A stretch of 64,000 nt of DNA from Pseudomonas sp. FEN (GTDB taxonomy: Bacteria; Pseudomonadota; Gammaproteobacteria; Pseudomonadales; Pseudomonadaceae): contig NZ_CAJFDC010000036.1 in the NCBI RefSeq assembly GCF_904067045.1, forward strand, positions 575,001 to 639,000, read 5' to 3'. Both the position numbers and the translations under genes were made by a program. The notes under the pieces were generated by a model. That model made no database searches, had not been told where the DNA came from, and saw nothing but the letters and a program-made list of their open reading frames with translations. Positions 24,707-33,165 of the stretch are shown piece by piece. How positions within the stretch are numbered: position 1 is the stretch's first letter; the number at the start of each line of letters is the position of its first letter.

Positions 24707-26650
24707 ATGTTGAACACCCTTCTTCCCATCCTGCTGTTTGCTGCCCTGGGCCTTGGCGTCCTCGGCGCACTGCGGCGGGCAGCCATGTGGCGTCGCGGTC
24801 GACCGGCGAAAGTCGATCTGCTCGGCGGTCTCTTTGCCATGCCCAAGCGCTACATGGTCGACCTGCACCATGTGGTGGCGCGGGACAAATACATCGCCAA
24901 CACTCACGTCGCCACGGCCGGCGGCGCGGTGGCGTCGATCGTGCTGGCGATCCTGGTGCACGGTTTCGGCCTGCATAACCGCATCCTCGGCTATGCCTTG
25001 CTGCTGATGTCGGCACTGATGTTTGTCGGCGCGATCTTCGTTTATCTGCGCCGCCGCAACCCGCCGAGCCGTTTGTCGAAAGGTCCGTGGATGCGCCTGC
25101 CGAAAAGCCTGCTGGCGTTTTCGGCGTCGTTCTTCCTGGTGACCCTGCCAGTGGCCGGCATCCTCCCGGAAGATTTCGGCGGCTGGGTGCTGGCGCTGAT
25201 CCTCGGCATCGGTGTGCTGTGGGGCGTGTCGGAGCTGTTCTTCGGCATGACCTGGGGCGGCCCGATGAAGCATGCCTTCGCCGGTGCCCTGCACCTGGCC
25301 TGGCACCGTCGCGCCGAACGCTTCGGCGGCGGCCGTTCCACCGGCCTCAAGCCGTTGGACCTGAGCGACCCGAAAGCGCCGCTGGGCGTGGAGAAACCCA
25401 AGGACTTCACCTGGAATCAACTGCTGGGCTTCGATGCCTGCGTGCAGTGCGGTAAATGTGAAGCCGCCTGTCCGGCGTTCGCCGCCGGCCAGCCACTGAA
25501 CCCGAAAAAGCTGATTCAGGACATGGTGGTCGGCCTGGCCGGCGGCACTGACGCGAATTTCGCCGGCAGCCCGTATCCGGGCAAAGCCATCGGCGAGCAT
25601 TCCGGCAACCCGCACCAGCCGATCGTCAACGGTCTGGTGGACGCCGAGACCCTGTGGTCCTGCACCACCTGTCGCGCCTGTGTCGAGGAATGCCCGATGA
25701 TGATCGAGCATGTCGATGCCATCGTCGATATGCGTCGTCACCTGACCCTGGAAAAGGGCGCGACGCCGAACAAGGGCGCCGAAGTCCTGGAAAACCTGAT
25801 CGCCACCGACAACCCCGGCGGTTTCGCCCCGGGCGGACGGATGAACTGGGCGGCGGACCTGAACCTCAATCTGCTCGGCGAGAAGAAAACCACCGACGTG
25901 TTGTTCTGGGTCGGCGACGGTGCCTTCGACATGCGCAACCAGCGCACCTTGCGTGCCTTCGTCAAAGTACTGAAGGCGGCCAAGGTCGACTTTGCCGTGC
26001 TTGGCCTGGAAGAGCGCGACAGCGGTGACGTGGCCCGGCGCCTGGGCGATGAAGCGACCTTCCAACTGTTGGCCAAGCGCAATATCCAGACCCTGGCCAA
26101 GTACAGCTTCAAGCGCATCGTCACCTGCGATCCGCACAGCTTCCATGTGCTGAAAAACGAATACGCGGCCTTTGGCGGCAACTACCAGGTGCAGCACCAC
26201 AGCACCTATATGGCCGAGCTGATCGGTGCCGGTGCCTTGAACCTCGGGCAGCACAAAGGCAACAGCGTGACCTATCACGACCCGTGCTACCTCGGTCGCT
26301 ACAACGGCGAATATGAAGCGCCGCGTGATGTGCTGCGGGCCCTGGGGATCGAGGTCAAGGAAATGCAGCGCTCCGGTTTCCGTTCCCGTTGCTGCGGCGG
26401 CGGTGGCGGCGCGCCGATCACCGATATTCCCGGCAAACAGCGGATTCCCGATATGCGCATGGATGACATCCGCGAAACCGGCGCCGAGCTGGTGGCCGTG
26501 GGTTGCCCGCAATGCACGGCAATGCTCGAAGGCGTGGTCGAACCGCGCCCCCTGATCAAGGATCTGGCCGAACTGGTGGCCGACGCGCTGCTTGAAGACG
26601 CGCCGCCGAGCAAACCGGCCGCCAAGCGTGAACCCGCGGAGGTGCACTGA
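24707..26650 (+). CDS. dgcB: Dimethylglycine demethylase subunit DgcB (Fe-S, membrane)
   Basis: A 647-residue HdrD/GlpC-like iron-sulfur protein. The first about 190 residues hold around five membrane helices. Two [4Fe-4S] ferredoxin motifs follow (CVQCGKCEAACP near residue 245, CTTCRACVEECP near 322). Two CCG-type domains come next (TYHDPCYLGRYNG and RSRCCGGGGG), possible sites of further clusters. It probably moves electrons from DgcA to the quinone pool or the ETF. Its stop overlaps the next ATG by one base (TGATG), showing tight coupling with the ETF genes. Confidence 0.94.
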   Translation: MLNTLLPILLFAALGLGVLGALRRAAMWRRGRPAKVDLLGGLFAMPKRYMVDLHHVVARDKYIANTHVATAGGAVASIVLAILVHGFGLHNRILGYALLLMSALMFVGAIFVYLRRRNPPSRLSKGPWMRLPKSLLAFSASFFLVTLPVAGILPEDFGGWVLALILGIGVLWGVSELFFGMTWGGPMKHAFAGALHLAWHRRAERFGGGRSTGLKPLDLSDPKAPLGVEKPKDFTWNQLLGFDACVQCGKCEAACPAFAAGQPLNPKKLIQDMVVGLAGGTDANFAGSPYPGKAIGEHSGNPHQPIVNGLVDAETLWSCTTCRACVEECPMMIEHVDAIVDMRRHLTLEKGATPNKGAEVLENLIATDNPGGFAPGGRMNWAADLNLNLLGEKKTTDVLFWVGDGAFDMRNQRTLRAFVKVLKAAKVDFAVLGLEERDSGDVARRLGDEATFQLLAKRNIQTLAKYSFKRIVTCDPHSFHVLKNEYAAFGGNYQVQHHSTYMAELIGAGALNLGQHKGNSVTYHDPCYLGRYNGEYEAPRDVLRALGIEVKEMQRSGFRSRCCGGGGGAPITDIPGKQRIPDMRMDDIRETGAELVAVGCPQCTAMLEGVVEPRPLIKDLAELVADALLEDAPPSKPAAKREPAEVH

Positions 26651-27870
26651 TGAGCGATATTATCCGCCGCGACCCTCGCGCCGAGTGGATCGCCCGCAAC
26701 CGCCTGCACCCACTGCACGCGGCCATGCAACCGCAGCAACAGAGCTGGATGGGACCTAACGGCCTTATCCGCAAGAATGTCCATGGCGTCGGCTTCATCG
26801 GCCCCAACGGCATCAAGCGCATCGACCGCAGCGGCGCCCAGCAGGGCGGCGCGACCAAGCGTTCGGCCAGCGTCGAAGTGCAACTGCCGCTGCATCAGGT
26901 GCCGCAACCGGCGTTCTATATCAGCGTGGTACCGGACATGGTCGGCGGTCGCCTGAGCAGTCACGACCGCGATCTGCTCGGCCTGGCCCATCAGATGGCG
27001 GGCCAGGACGGCGCGGTGCTGGCCGTGGTCTTTGGCGAGCACAAGGAATCGACTTTCGAAACCGCCGGCGTCGACCGCCTGCTGGTGCTCGAGGGCAATG
27101 AGTTCAGCGGTTATTCCCCGGAACAACGGGTCCAGGGCCTGCGGGCTGTGGATAACCAGTTCAATCCGCGCCACTGGTTGCTGCCGGACAGCCGCAGCGG
27201 TGGTGGCGAACTGGGCCGACGGTTTGCCGCCAGCCTGGGCGAACGCCCGGCGACGCGGGTCTGGCAGGTCAAGGGTAACGAGTGCATCGGCCGTGCCGGT
27301 GCTGGCTTGCAGGACCTGGCGCGACCTTTGGCGCGGCTGATCCTGGCCGCCGCCGAATGTGCCGAGCCGGTCAGCGAAACCCGGCATGAAGCCTTGCCCG
27401 TGGAGTTATCCACAAGCATCGCGCGCAGCCTGCCGCGAATCGAGGATCTCGGCGCGGTGGCGGTGGACCCGGGAGCGATTCCGATGGCCGAAGCCGAATT
27501 TATCTTCTCCGGCGGCAACGGGGTCAAGGATTGGCCGCTGTTCCACGAAACGGCGGCGGCCCTGGGCGCCACCGAAGGTGCTTCGCGGGTGGCGGTCGAC
27601 GACGGCTTCATGAGTCGCGACCGTCAGGTCGGGGCCAGTGGCACCTGGGTCACCGCGCGGGTCTACGTGGCCGTGGGGATTTCCGGGGCGATCCAGCACC
27701 TGCAAGGCATCGGTGCCTGCGACAAGGTGGTGGCGATCAACCTCGATCCGGGTTGCGACATGATCAAGCGCGCCGACCTGTCGGTGATCGGCGAAAGCAG
27801 CGAGATCTTCCGTGCCCTGATCGCGGCGGTGACGGCATATCGCAACGGCGCCAAGCGCGATGCGGCTTAA
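26650..27870 (+). CDS. Electron transfer flavoprotein alpha subunit
   Basis: EtfA homologue. It has 406 residues, longer than the usual about 310 because of an N-terminal extension of about 85 residues (start MSDIIRRDPRAEWIARNRLH) rich in basic residues. The C-terminal ETF FAD domain is clear: RVAVDDGFMSRDRQVGASGT, IAVGISGAIQHLQGI (here VAVGISGAIQHLQGIGACDK) and AINLDPGCDMIKRADLSVIG. It is translationally coupled to dgcB and followed 15 bp later by the beta subunit. It is expected to accept electrons from the DgcAB demethylase. Confidence 0.92.
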   Translation: MSDIIRRDPRAEWIARNRLHPLHAAMQPQQQSWMGPNGLIRKNVHGVGFIGPNGIKRIDRSGAQQGGATKRSASVEVQLPLHQVPQPAFYISVVPDMVGGRLSSHDRDLLGLAHQMAGQDGAVLAVVFGEHKESTFETAGVDRLLVLEGNEFSGYSPEQRVQGLRAVDNQFNPRHWLLPDSRSGGGELGRRFAASLGERPATRVWQVKGNECIGRAGAGLQDLARPLARLILAAAECAEPVSETRHEALPVELSTSIARSLPRIEDLGAVAVDPGAIPMAEAEFIFSGGNGVKDWPLFHETAAALGATEGASRVAVDDGFMSRDRQVGASGTWVTARVYVAVGISGAIQHLQGIGACDKVVAINLDPGCDMIKRADLSVIGESSEIFRALIAAVTAYRNGAKRDAA

Positions 27871-27885
27871 GGTAGGGATGACGTC

Positions 27886-28656
27886 ATGAGTACGAATGTA
27901 ATCAGTCTGGTGTCCATCGGCGCCCACCCCACCTCCGGTCGTGCCCGTCGCGCCGAGCAGGATGCCCGGGCGGTGGAACTGGGTTTGCAACTGGCTGGGG
28001 ATAACTTGCAGGTGGTGCATGCCGGCGATGTCTCGGAGCCGGCGCTGCGGGCTTACCTGGGCATGGGCCTGGACGAATTGCGGGTGCTGGAGCAACCGGC
28101 CGGGGCCGACGCGCTGCCGGTGCTGAGCGACTATCTGCGCGATGCCGGGGCCCAGCTTGTGCTCACCGGCAGCCAGGCGGAAACCGGCGAAGGTTCCGGC
28201 ATGCTGCCGTTCCTGCTGGCGGAAAACCTCGGTTGGCCGCTGGTGGTGGGCCTGGCTCAGGTCGAGTCCATCGAAGGCGGCGTCGCCCATGTGTTGCAGG
28301 CCCTGCCGCGCGGGCAGCGGCGGCGCTTGAAAGTCCGCCTGCCGTTTCTCGCCACGGTGGATAACGCCGCGCCCAAGCCGCGCCAGAGTGCCTATGGCCC
28401 GGCGCAGCGCGGAGTGTTGCAGGCCGAGGAAGTGGAGGTGCTGGAGGATGAGTTATTCACCGGCGCCACGCTGCAGCCGGCCAAGCCACGGCCCAAGCGC
28501 TTGAAGGTGATCAAGGCCAAGAGTGGCGCCGATCGGATGAAAGCCGCCACGGCCAAGGCCAGTGGCGGTGGCGGGCAAGTGCTCAAGGGCGTCAGCGCCG
28601 AGGCGGGCGCCGAAGCGATCCTCAAGTTGCTGATCGAGGAAGGCGTGCTGCGCTGA
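27886..28656 (+). CDS. Electron transfer flavoprotein beta subunit
   Basis: EtfB-family protein of 256 residues. The ETF beta fold is recognisable in AGDVSEPALRAYLGMGLDEL, TGSQAETGEGSGMLPFLLAE and the strand after VVGLAQVES. The C-terminus (from about 200) is an alanine/lysine-rich tail (RLKVIKAKSGADRMKAATAK), not conserved in housekeeping EtfB. This and the extended alpha subunit mark a dedicated pathway ETF rather than the genome's general fatty-acid ETF. It is the last gene of the dipeptidase-DUF5943-dgcAB-etf run. No terminator with a T-run was seen after it. Confidence 0.88.
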   Translation: MSTNVISLVSIGAHPTSGRARRAEQDARAVELGLQLAGDNLQVVHAGDVSEPALRAYLGMGLDELRVLEQPAGADALPVLSDYLRDAGAQLVLTGSQAETGEGSGMLPFLLAENLGWPLVVGLAQVESIEGGVAHVLQALPRGQRRRLKVRLPFLATVDNAAPKPRQSAYGPAQRGVLQAEEVEVLEDELFTGATLQPAKPRPKRLKVIKAKSGADRMKAATAKASGGGGQVLKGVSAEAGAEAILKLLIEEGVLR

Positions 28657-28708
28657 AACTCACGTTCATCCATTGCGGAACCTGGGCCCTATAGCCAAGT
28701 GCGAACGT

Positions 28709-28830
28709 GTGGCGAGCGGGCTTGCCCGCGTTGGACCGCGAAGCGACCCTGGAGCCTGAGCACTCAGCCTGTCGGATAGACTGAGTGCATCGATTCTGCG
28801 ACTGCTCCGCCGCCGAGCAGCAGCTGCACC
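28709..28830. repeat. REP element, right half degraded
   Basis: The left half GTGGCGAGCGGGCTTGCCCG is intact. The right half is decayed (GCGACTGCTCCGCCGCCGAG only). It lies between etfB and the convergent secretin gene. Confidence 0.65.
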
Positions 28831-28854
28831 CCACGCCGCTGGCCCTTGGGAACC

Positions 28855-30768
28855 CTACGGCGGCGCGGCGGCCGGCGGCGTCGGTGGTTCCACCGGCTTG
28901 GGCAGCGGCGACTCCATCACCGGTTGTTCCACCGGCGCCGGCAGTGGCTGCCAGTTCTCGTTCGCGCGTGGCACCGCCAGCGGCGGTGGGATGGCAGCGC
29001 TGGCACCGCCGCCGCTGGTCTTCATGTTCAGGTTCTGGCTGTTGCGCAGCACCATGCCCTCGGTCGAGCTGCGCGCCTCGGTGCCGCTGCCGAAGGTGCT
29101 GACCTGGGACGCCGGCAGGTCGAGGTTGCGTTCGATTCGCGGGGTGATCAGCAGGATGATCTCACTCTTGCCGGTATCGGTCTTCTTGCTGCCGAAAATC
29201 GCCTGTCCCAGCACCGGCAGGCGGCTGAGGCCGGGCAGACCGACAGCCTCTTCGGTATCGGCGGTACGGATCAGTCCCGCGACCACCTGGGTTTCGTTGT
29301 TCCGCGCGGTCAGTGTCGTGCGGGTCGAGCGTGAACCCAACTCGTAGGTCGGGGGCTGATTGGCGGTGGCTTCGTTACGCTTGGTGATATGGGTCATGTC
29401 GATCAGCATCTGCAGGCTGATCTCGTCGTTCAGGCTGATGCTCGGCTGAACCTCGATGGTCAGTCCGACGTCCTGGTAGGACACCGACGAGGTGGTCGTC
29501 AGGTTGGCGGTGGTGCTGCTGATCACCGGGATCTTGTCGCCGATCTTGACTTCGGCCTTCTCGCGGTTCTTGACGCGGATTCGCGGGTTGGCCAGGGTGA
29601 CCGTATTGCCGCTGCGTTGCAGCAGGTTGATCTTGGCCTCCAGGCTGCCAACGGTGAGTTGCCGGGCACCGGCATCGGCGTCGGCGGTGCCGGGCAGCGA
29701 GATACCGATGGAACCGGGATAATTGATCCCCAGGTTGAGTTCGTCTGTCAGGCTGACCTCCATGACCTGGATATCGATGGTCACTTCCGAATCGGCCAGG
29801 TCGATAGCCTGCACCAGCTTCTCCACGGCGCTCAGGGTCTCCAGCCCGTCACGCACGATGACCGCGCTGAGCCGTTCGTCCACCAGCACTTCCTTGGGCT
29901 TGAGCAACTGCTTGATCTCGGCCGCCGCCAGTTTCGGGTCGGCATGACTGAGGTAGAAGGTACGCACCGCCAGCTCCCGGTATTCGCGCTCCTTGTCCGG
30001 ACGCGAAGGGTAGATCAGCACGGTGTCGGCATTGAGCACCTTCATCTGCAGCTGATGGGTCGATAGCAGCAGGTTCAACGCATCTTCGGCGGTGGTCCGG
30101 GACGCGGAGATGCTGGCGGCGGCATTCGGGTTGACGTCCTTGTCGATGACGAAGTTGATCCCCGACAGCCGGGCGATGGTCTCGAAGATGGTGGTCAGGC
30201 TCTGGGCGCTGAAGTGCAGGCTGACCGGCTTTTTCATCGCCTCGCTCAGCTTCGGCTTGAGGCTGTCGGCACTGACCAGTGCGCGCGTCAGGCTGTCGCG
30301 CAGGTCCAGGGCTTCGCGATAGTTGGGTTGCTGCGCGATGATCTGGCGGACCAGCACCAGCGCCTCTTTCGGGTTGCTCTCGCGCAGTGCGTTCGCCCGG
30401 GCCAGTTCGGGACGCAGCCGGGAGAGGTTCTCGATCGCGCGGATCTCCTGGCTGGCGCCCAGATTGCCGGGGTCGTATTTGAGGATCTGGCGCATGGCCG
30501 CAATGGCCCCGGCATCATCGTTTCGCGCCAGTGCCGCGGCGGACTGGCGGCTGTACTGGTCGACCAACTGTTCGGTCCTGCTGAACAGGGCGGTGCGCAA
30601 CTGGATATCGTCCGGGTGCTGTTTCACGGCGGCCCGCAGCACATCCACCGCGCGGCTGATGTCACCGTCCTGGCGCAACAGCTCACTCTCGTCGAGCGGC
30701 CCGTGGGACTGGCAGGCCGTCAGTCCGATCAGCAGCAGAGCCAGCCATGGCCGGATAGATTTTGACAT
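28855..30768 (-). CDS. Type II/MSHA-type secretin lipoprotein (GspD/MshL-like)
   Basis: Outer-membrane secretin of 637 residues that forms the exit channel. The lipobox LLIGLTAC puts the acylated cysteine at C19, so no separate pilotin is needed. Residues about 35-160 are a TPR-like helical region. A secretin/STN N0-like domain starts near 185 (KKPVSLHFSAQSLTTIFETI), an N1 domain follows, and the secretin core ends near 580 (GLPGLSRLPVLGQAIFGSKK and SEIILLITPRI). The tail is proline-rich. It resembles MSHA MshL/PilQ-type secretins more than classical GspD because of the lipobox and the TPR region. It is the last gene of the gspG-to-secretin operon. Confidence 0.88.
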   Translation of the reverse strand: MSKSIRPWLALLLIGLTACQSHGPLDESELLRQDGDISRAVDVLRAAVKQHPDDIQLRTALFSRTEQLVDQYSRQSAAALARNDDAGAIAAMRQILKYDPGNLGASQEIRAIENLSRLRPELARANALRESNPKEALVLVRQIIAQQPNYREALDLRDSLTRALVSADSLKPKLSEAMKKPVSLHFSAQSLTTIFETIARLSGINFVIDKDVNPNAAASISASRTTAEDALNLLLSTHQLQMKVLNADTVLIYPSRPDKEREYRELAVRTFYLSHADPKLAAAEIKQLLKPKEVLVDERLSAVIVRDGLETLSAVEKLVQAIDLADSEVTIDIQVMEVSLTDELNLGINYPGSIGISLPGTADADAGARQLTVGSLEAKINLLQRSGNTVTLANPRIRVKNREKAEVKIGDKIPVISSTTANLTTTSSVSYQDVGLTIEVQPSISLNDEISLQMLIDMTHITKRNEATANQPPTYELGSRSTRTTLTARNNETQVVAGLIRTADTEEAVGLPGLSRLPVLGQAIFGSKKTDTGKSEIILLITPRIERNLDLPASQVSTFGSGTEARSSTEGMVLRNSQNLNMKTSGGGASAAIPPPLAVPRANENWQPLPAPVEQPVMESPLPKPVEPPTPPAAAPP

Positions 30769-30798
30769 GATCGTTCTCTTCGCTAGAGCGGTCCGTGC

Positions 30799-31305
30799 TC
30801 AGGGAGTGTCCAGGCGCAACGTGGTCACCTGACGTAGCGGCAAGTACGTCAGCACCACGCTGGTGTCGGTCAGTTTGTCCAGTCGATAGCCCTTGTCGAA
30901 GGTCGCTCCCGGACGGATATGCCCCTCTACCGAACAGCTCTGGCACAGGGTGTAGCGCACCCCCTGGCCCTGCAGGACGACGATTTTCGACTGACCCTGG
31001 TAGCGCCATTGCGCGCTGACGCTGAAGGGCATCGGTGGCGCTTGCGGGGCGGCAGGCTTCGTCGGCTCCACCGGCGGCGGTGGCGGTAGCCAGCTTTGGC
31101 TGGGAAACAGATCGACCACGCTCGGGGCGGGGGATGGCGCGGCGGCGTCGGTTGGCTGTTGCGGTACGGCGGTTGCCACGCGCGGTATCGCGGCGGGCGC
31201 TGGCGTGGTCGGTGGCGCGGGGGTATTCCGGTCCTGCCAGAACAACCAGCCACAGCCGAGCAGCACGGCACCGAGCAGCACGCGCAGATACAGCGGCAGC
31301 TTCAC
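30799..31305 (-). CDS. PilP/MshK/GspC-like periplasmic linker
   Basis: A 168-residue inner-membrane protein. One N-terminal helix (VKLPLYLRVLLGAVLLGCGW) leads to a proline/alanine-rich periplasmic linker and a C-terminal domain (SVSAQWRYQGQSKIVVLQGQ) of PilP/GspC-HR type, which contacts the secretin. The start is GTG at 31305, overlapping the TGA of the gene upstream (GTGA). A longer frame upstream is only a shadow of the neighbour. A CQSC pair lies in the C-terminal domain. It is 30 bp upstream of the secretin gene. Confidence 0.75.
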   Translation of the reverse strand: MKLPLYLRVLLGAVLLGCGWLFWQDRNTPAPPTTPAPAAIPRVATAVPQQPTDAAAPSPAPSVVDLFPSQSWLPPPPPVEPTKPAAPQAPPMPFSVSAQWRYQGQSKIVVLQGQGVRYTLCQSCSVEGHIRPGATFDKGYRLDKLTDTSVVLTYLPLRQVTTLRLDTP

Positions 31306-31859
31306 TTGAGCACCGCCAGCAGGCTGAGGCGCAGGCGAATGTCCAGTTGCGCGGTGGCGATGTCCTTGCGTTGCAGGCTCAGGCTTTCGATGCGCACCGC
31401 CGGTTGTTGCACCAGGTCGACGAGGGCCTTGTGCAAGGCCGGATAACTGCCGCTCAGCGGAATATCCAGCTCCAGCCGCCGGGTCTGGTCGTCTCCGGGG
31501 GCGGAGTACTGGAAGTCGGTTTGCAGGACCGCGAAACCGTTTTGCTGCAAGACCGACAGCAGGCTTTCCAGGCGCGGCTCGAAGCTGTCGGTGTCGGGCA
31601 GGCGCCGGACCGCCTGCGGCTCGGCGATATGCAGGTCTTGCGGGCGCTCGGCGATGCCGGCCCGGGCTTCGCGCAAACGCATGGCGCTGTCTTCGAGGCC
31701 GGGGCGGACCACGCCCAGGCGAATCACCAGGGCGGCGGCGATCAGCAGCAGCGCCACGCCGCCCCAGAACCCGAGGATGCGTTGCGCCTGTGCCAGATAC
31801 CAGCGCAGCCATGCCTGGAGCTGGGCGGCGTCGGGCCACTGCCGGGGCATCGCTTTCAT
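31302..31859 (-). CDS. PilO/GspM-like assembly-platform protein
   Basis: A 185-residue single-pass protein (start MKAMPRQWPDAAQLQAWLRW). A membrane helix at about 29-50 (ILGFWGGVALLLIAAALVIR) is followed by a coiled-coil and a ferredoxin-like C-terminal domain (LLSVLQQNGFAVLQTDFQYS). This is the PilO/MshJ/GspM plan. Both ends are coupled: its ATG overlaps the stop of the PilN-like gene, and its TGA overlaps the GTG start of the PilP-like gene. Confidence 0.8.
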   Translation of the reverse strand: MKAMPRQWPDAAQLQAWLRWYLAQAQRILGFWGGVALLLIAAALVIRLGVVRPGLEDSAMRLREARAGIAERPQDLHIAEPQAVRRLPDTDSFEPRLESLLSVLQQNGFAVLQTDFQYSAPGDDQTRRLELDIPLSGSYPALHKALVDLVQQPAVRIESLSLQRKDIATAQLDIRLRLSLLAVLK

Positions 31860-32419
31860 GGTCCGTTCACTCCCTGGGGAGCGCTGAGTTTGACCTTGAC
31901 GCTCATCGGCAGCATGGGATCGCGAGTGTTGCGCGCGCTCTGCTGCAGGCTGACGCTGAGGCCGCTCTCGGTCTTGAGTTGTTCGATAAAGTGCAGGCTG
32001 CCTTCCAGGCGGCGGCTCTCGATGTCCAGGCTGAGTTCCCGGGCCGGGGTGTTGATGTCCAGCCGCAGCAACGCGACGTCCGTTGACCAGGCCCGGCCCA
32101 GGGCATCGAGCAGGGCGAAGGGCGTGGCGCTCTGGCGGGCAAAGGTCTCCAGCTGTTTTTTCTGCAGTGGAGAGGTGTGCAGGGAGGCTTGCATGAGCTG
32201 TTCCTGCTGGATCGCCAGGGCGGTGAATTGCCGTTCCAACCGCTCCGCTTCGGCTTCCCGGACCTGCAGGGCCTGCCAGTCCGCCCAGAGCGTTATCCAC
32301 AGACCGAGGGCCACGGCCCCCAGCAACGCCAGCAGCCAGGGCCGGGCGCTGCTGGCGCCGCGCAGGTCGATCCGCGGTGCTCGTGGGCTTCGCCAGCGCT
32401 GGCGCAGGCTGCTGTTCAT
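31856..32419 (-). CDS. PilN/GspL-C-like assembly-platform protein
   Basis: A 187-residue protein (start MNSSLRQRWRSPRAPRIDLR). A membrane helix at about 27-47 (PWLLALLGAVALGLWITLWA) is followed by a helical coil and a C-terminal ferredoxin-like domain (DVALLRLDINTPARELSLDI, then SLHFIEQLKTESG). This is typical of PilN/MshI2 or the C-terminal part of GspL. The upstream cytoplasmic PilM-like partner is a separate gene, so GspL is split, as in type IV pili. The ATG overlaps the stop of the upstream gene (TGATG). Confidence 0.8.
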   Translation of the reverse strand: MNSSLRQRWRSPRAPRIDLRGASSARPWLLALLGAVALGLWITLWADWQALQVREAEAERLERQFTALAIQQEQLMQASLHTSPLQKKQLETFARQSATPFALLDALGRAWSTDVALLRLDINTPARELSLDIESRRLEGSLHFIEQLKTESGLSVSLQQSARNTRDPMLPMSVKVKLSAPQGVNGP

Positions 32420-33165
32420 CAGGCGTGCTCCGTCAGCCAGGGATGCAACGGCCCGAGCCAGCGCCAGGACGGGCCCGGGGACGGCTCGAAGACCGCCTCG
32501 GGGGCGACTACCAGGGTCTGCTGCTCCTGTTCGTCGCACAACACATCGGCCACTCGCAAAGCGTCGGACAAGGACGTCTGTTGGCTCAGCGGCAGCACGC
32601 AGACTTGCGCCGGCATGCCCTGGTGGGCGAATACGCAGCTGAGGGCATCCGGCTCGCGGACGGCGAAGCGATAGTCTCGCGGTAACTCGTGCCAATGGCG
32701 TTGCAGGGCATCGACCAGCAACGGCGTACAGGCCTTGATAGGCAGGTGCCGAGCCTGGAACAAGGCCAAGAGGGCCTCGACCAACGCGTTGTTGACCGCC
32801 GCCGCCAGGCGCACCTGGCCGAACCGCGCCGGATCGATTGCGACCTGCCACTGGGCGGCGTCGAGATCGGTTTGCTGGCTGAACAGCGCCAGGGCGAAAC
32901 CTTGCCAGTCGAGGGGGCTGTACAGGCCCTCCTGCCAGGGCAGGACCAGGTAATGCACATGGGGAAAACCCAGCAGCAGGGTGACCCGCTCCAGGTAGCT
33001 CAGCCGGCCGTGGGGGGCCTGCTCCAGCAGGGCGGCGCAGGCGGCCAGCGGGTCGCCGCGCTCGCGGCCTTGCCAGGCGGGTCCGGCGGGCCAGCGGGGA
33101 TGGGCCGCCCAGCGGACTTGGTCGCGCTCCAGCAAGACCACGTGATCAATAAAGAGAAAGGACAC
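32419..33165 (-). CDS. PilM/GspL-N-like cytoplasmic protein
   Basis: A 248-residue soluble protein without membrane helices. It sits where PilM/MshI or the cytoplasmic domain of GspL is expected (between GspE and PilN-like). The sequence is divergent: only the start VSFLFIDHVVLLERDQVRWA and the central VNNALVEALLALFQ helices are suggestive of the actin-like fold. I place the start at GTG 33165, which overlaps the gspE end by 20 bp, because no in-frame ATG occurs before the first strand; the frame upstream is antisense to conserved gspE sequence. A later start is possible. The identification rests on gene order. Confidence 0.6.
   Translation of the reverse strand: MSFLFIDHVVLLERDQVRWAAHPRWPAGPAWQGRERGDPLAACAALLEQAPHGRLSYLERVTLLLGFPHVHYLVLPWQEGLYSPLDWQGFALALFSQQTDLDAAQWQVAIDPARFGQVRLAAAVNNALVEALLALFQARHLPIKACTPLLVDALQRHWHELPRDYRFAVREPDALSCVFAHQGMPAQVCVLPLSQQTSLSDALRVADVLCDEQEQQTLVVAPEAVFEPSPGPSWRWLGPLHPWLTEHA

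Noticed and set aside
31306..31839. Long N-terminal extension of the PilP-like protein
   Set aside because: It lies entirely inside the PilO-like gene in another frame and is Arg/Pro-rich shadow sequence. The GTG at 31305 gives a normal membrane-anchored protein.
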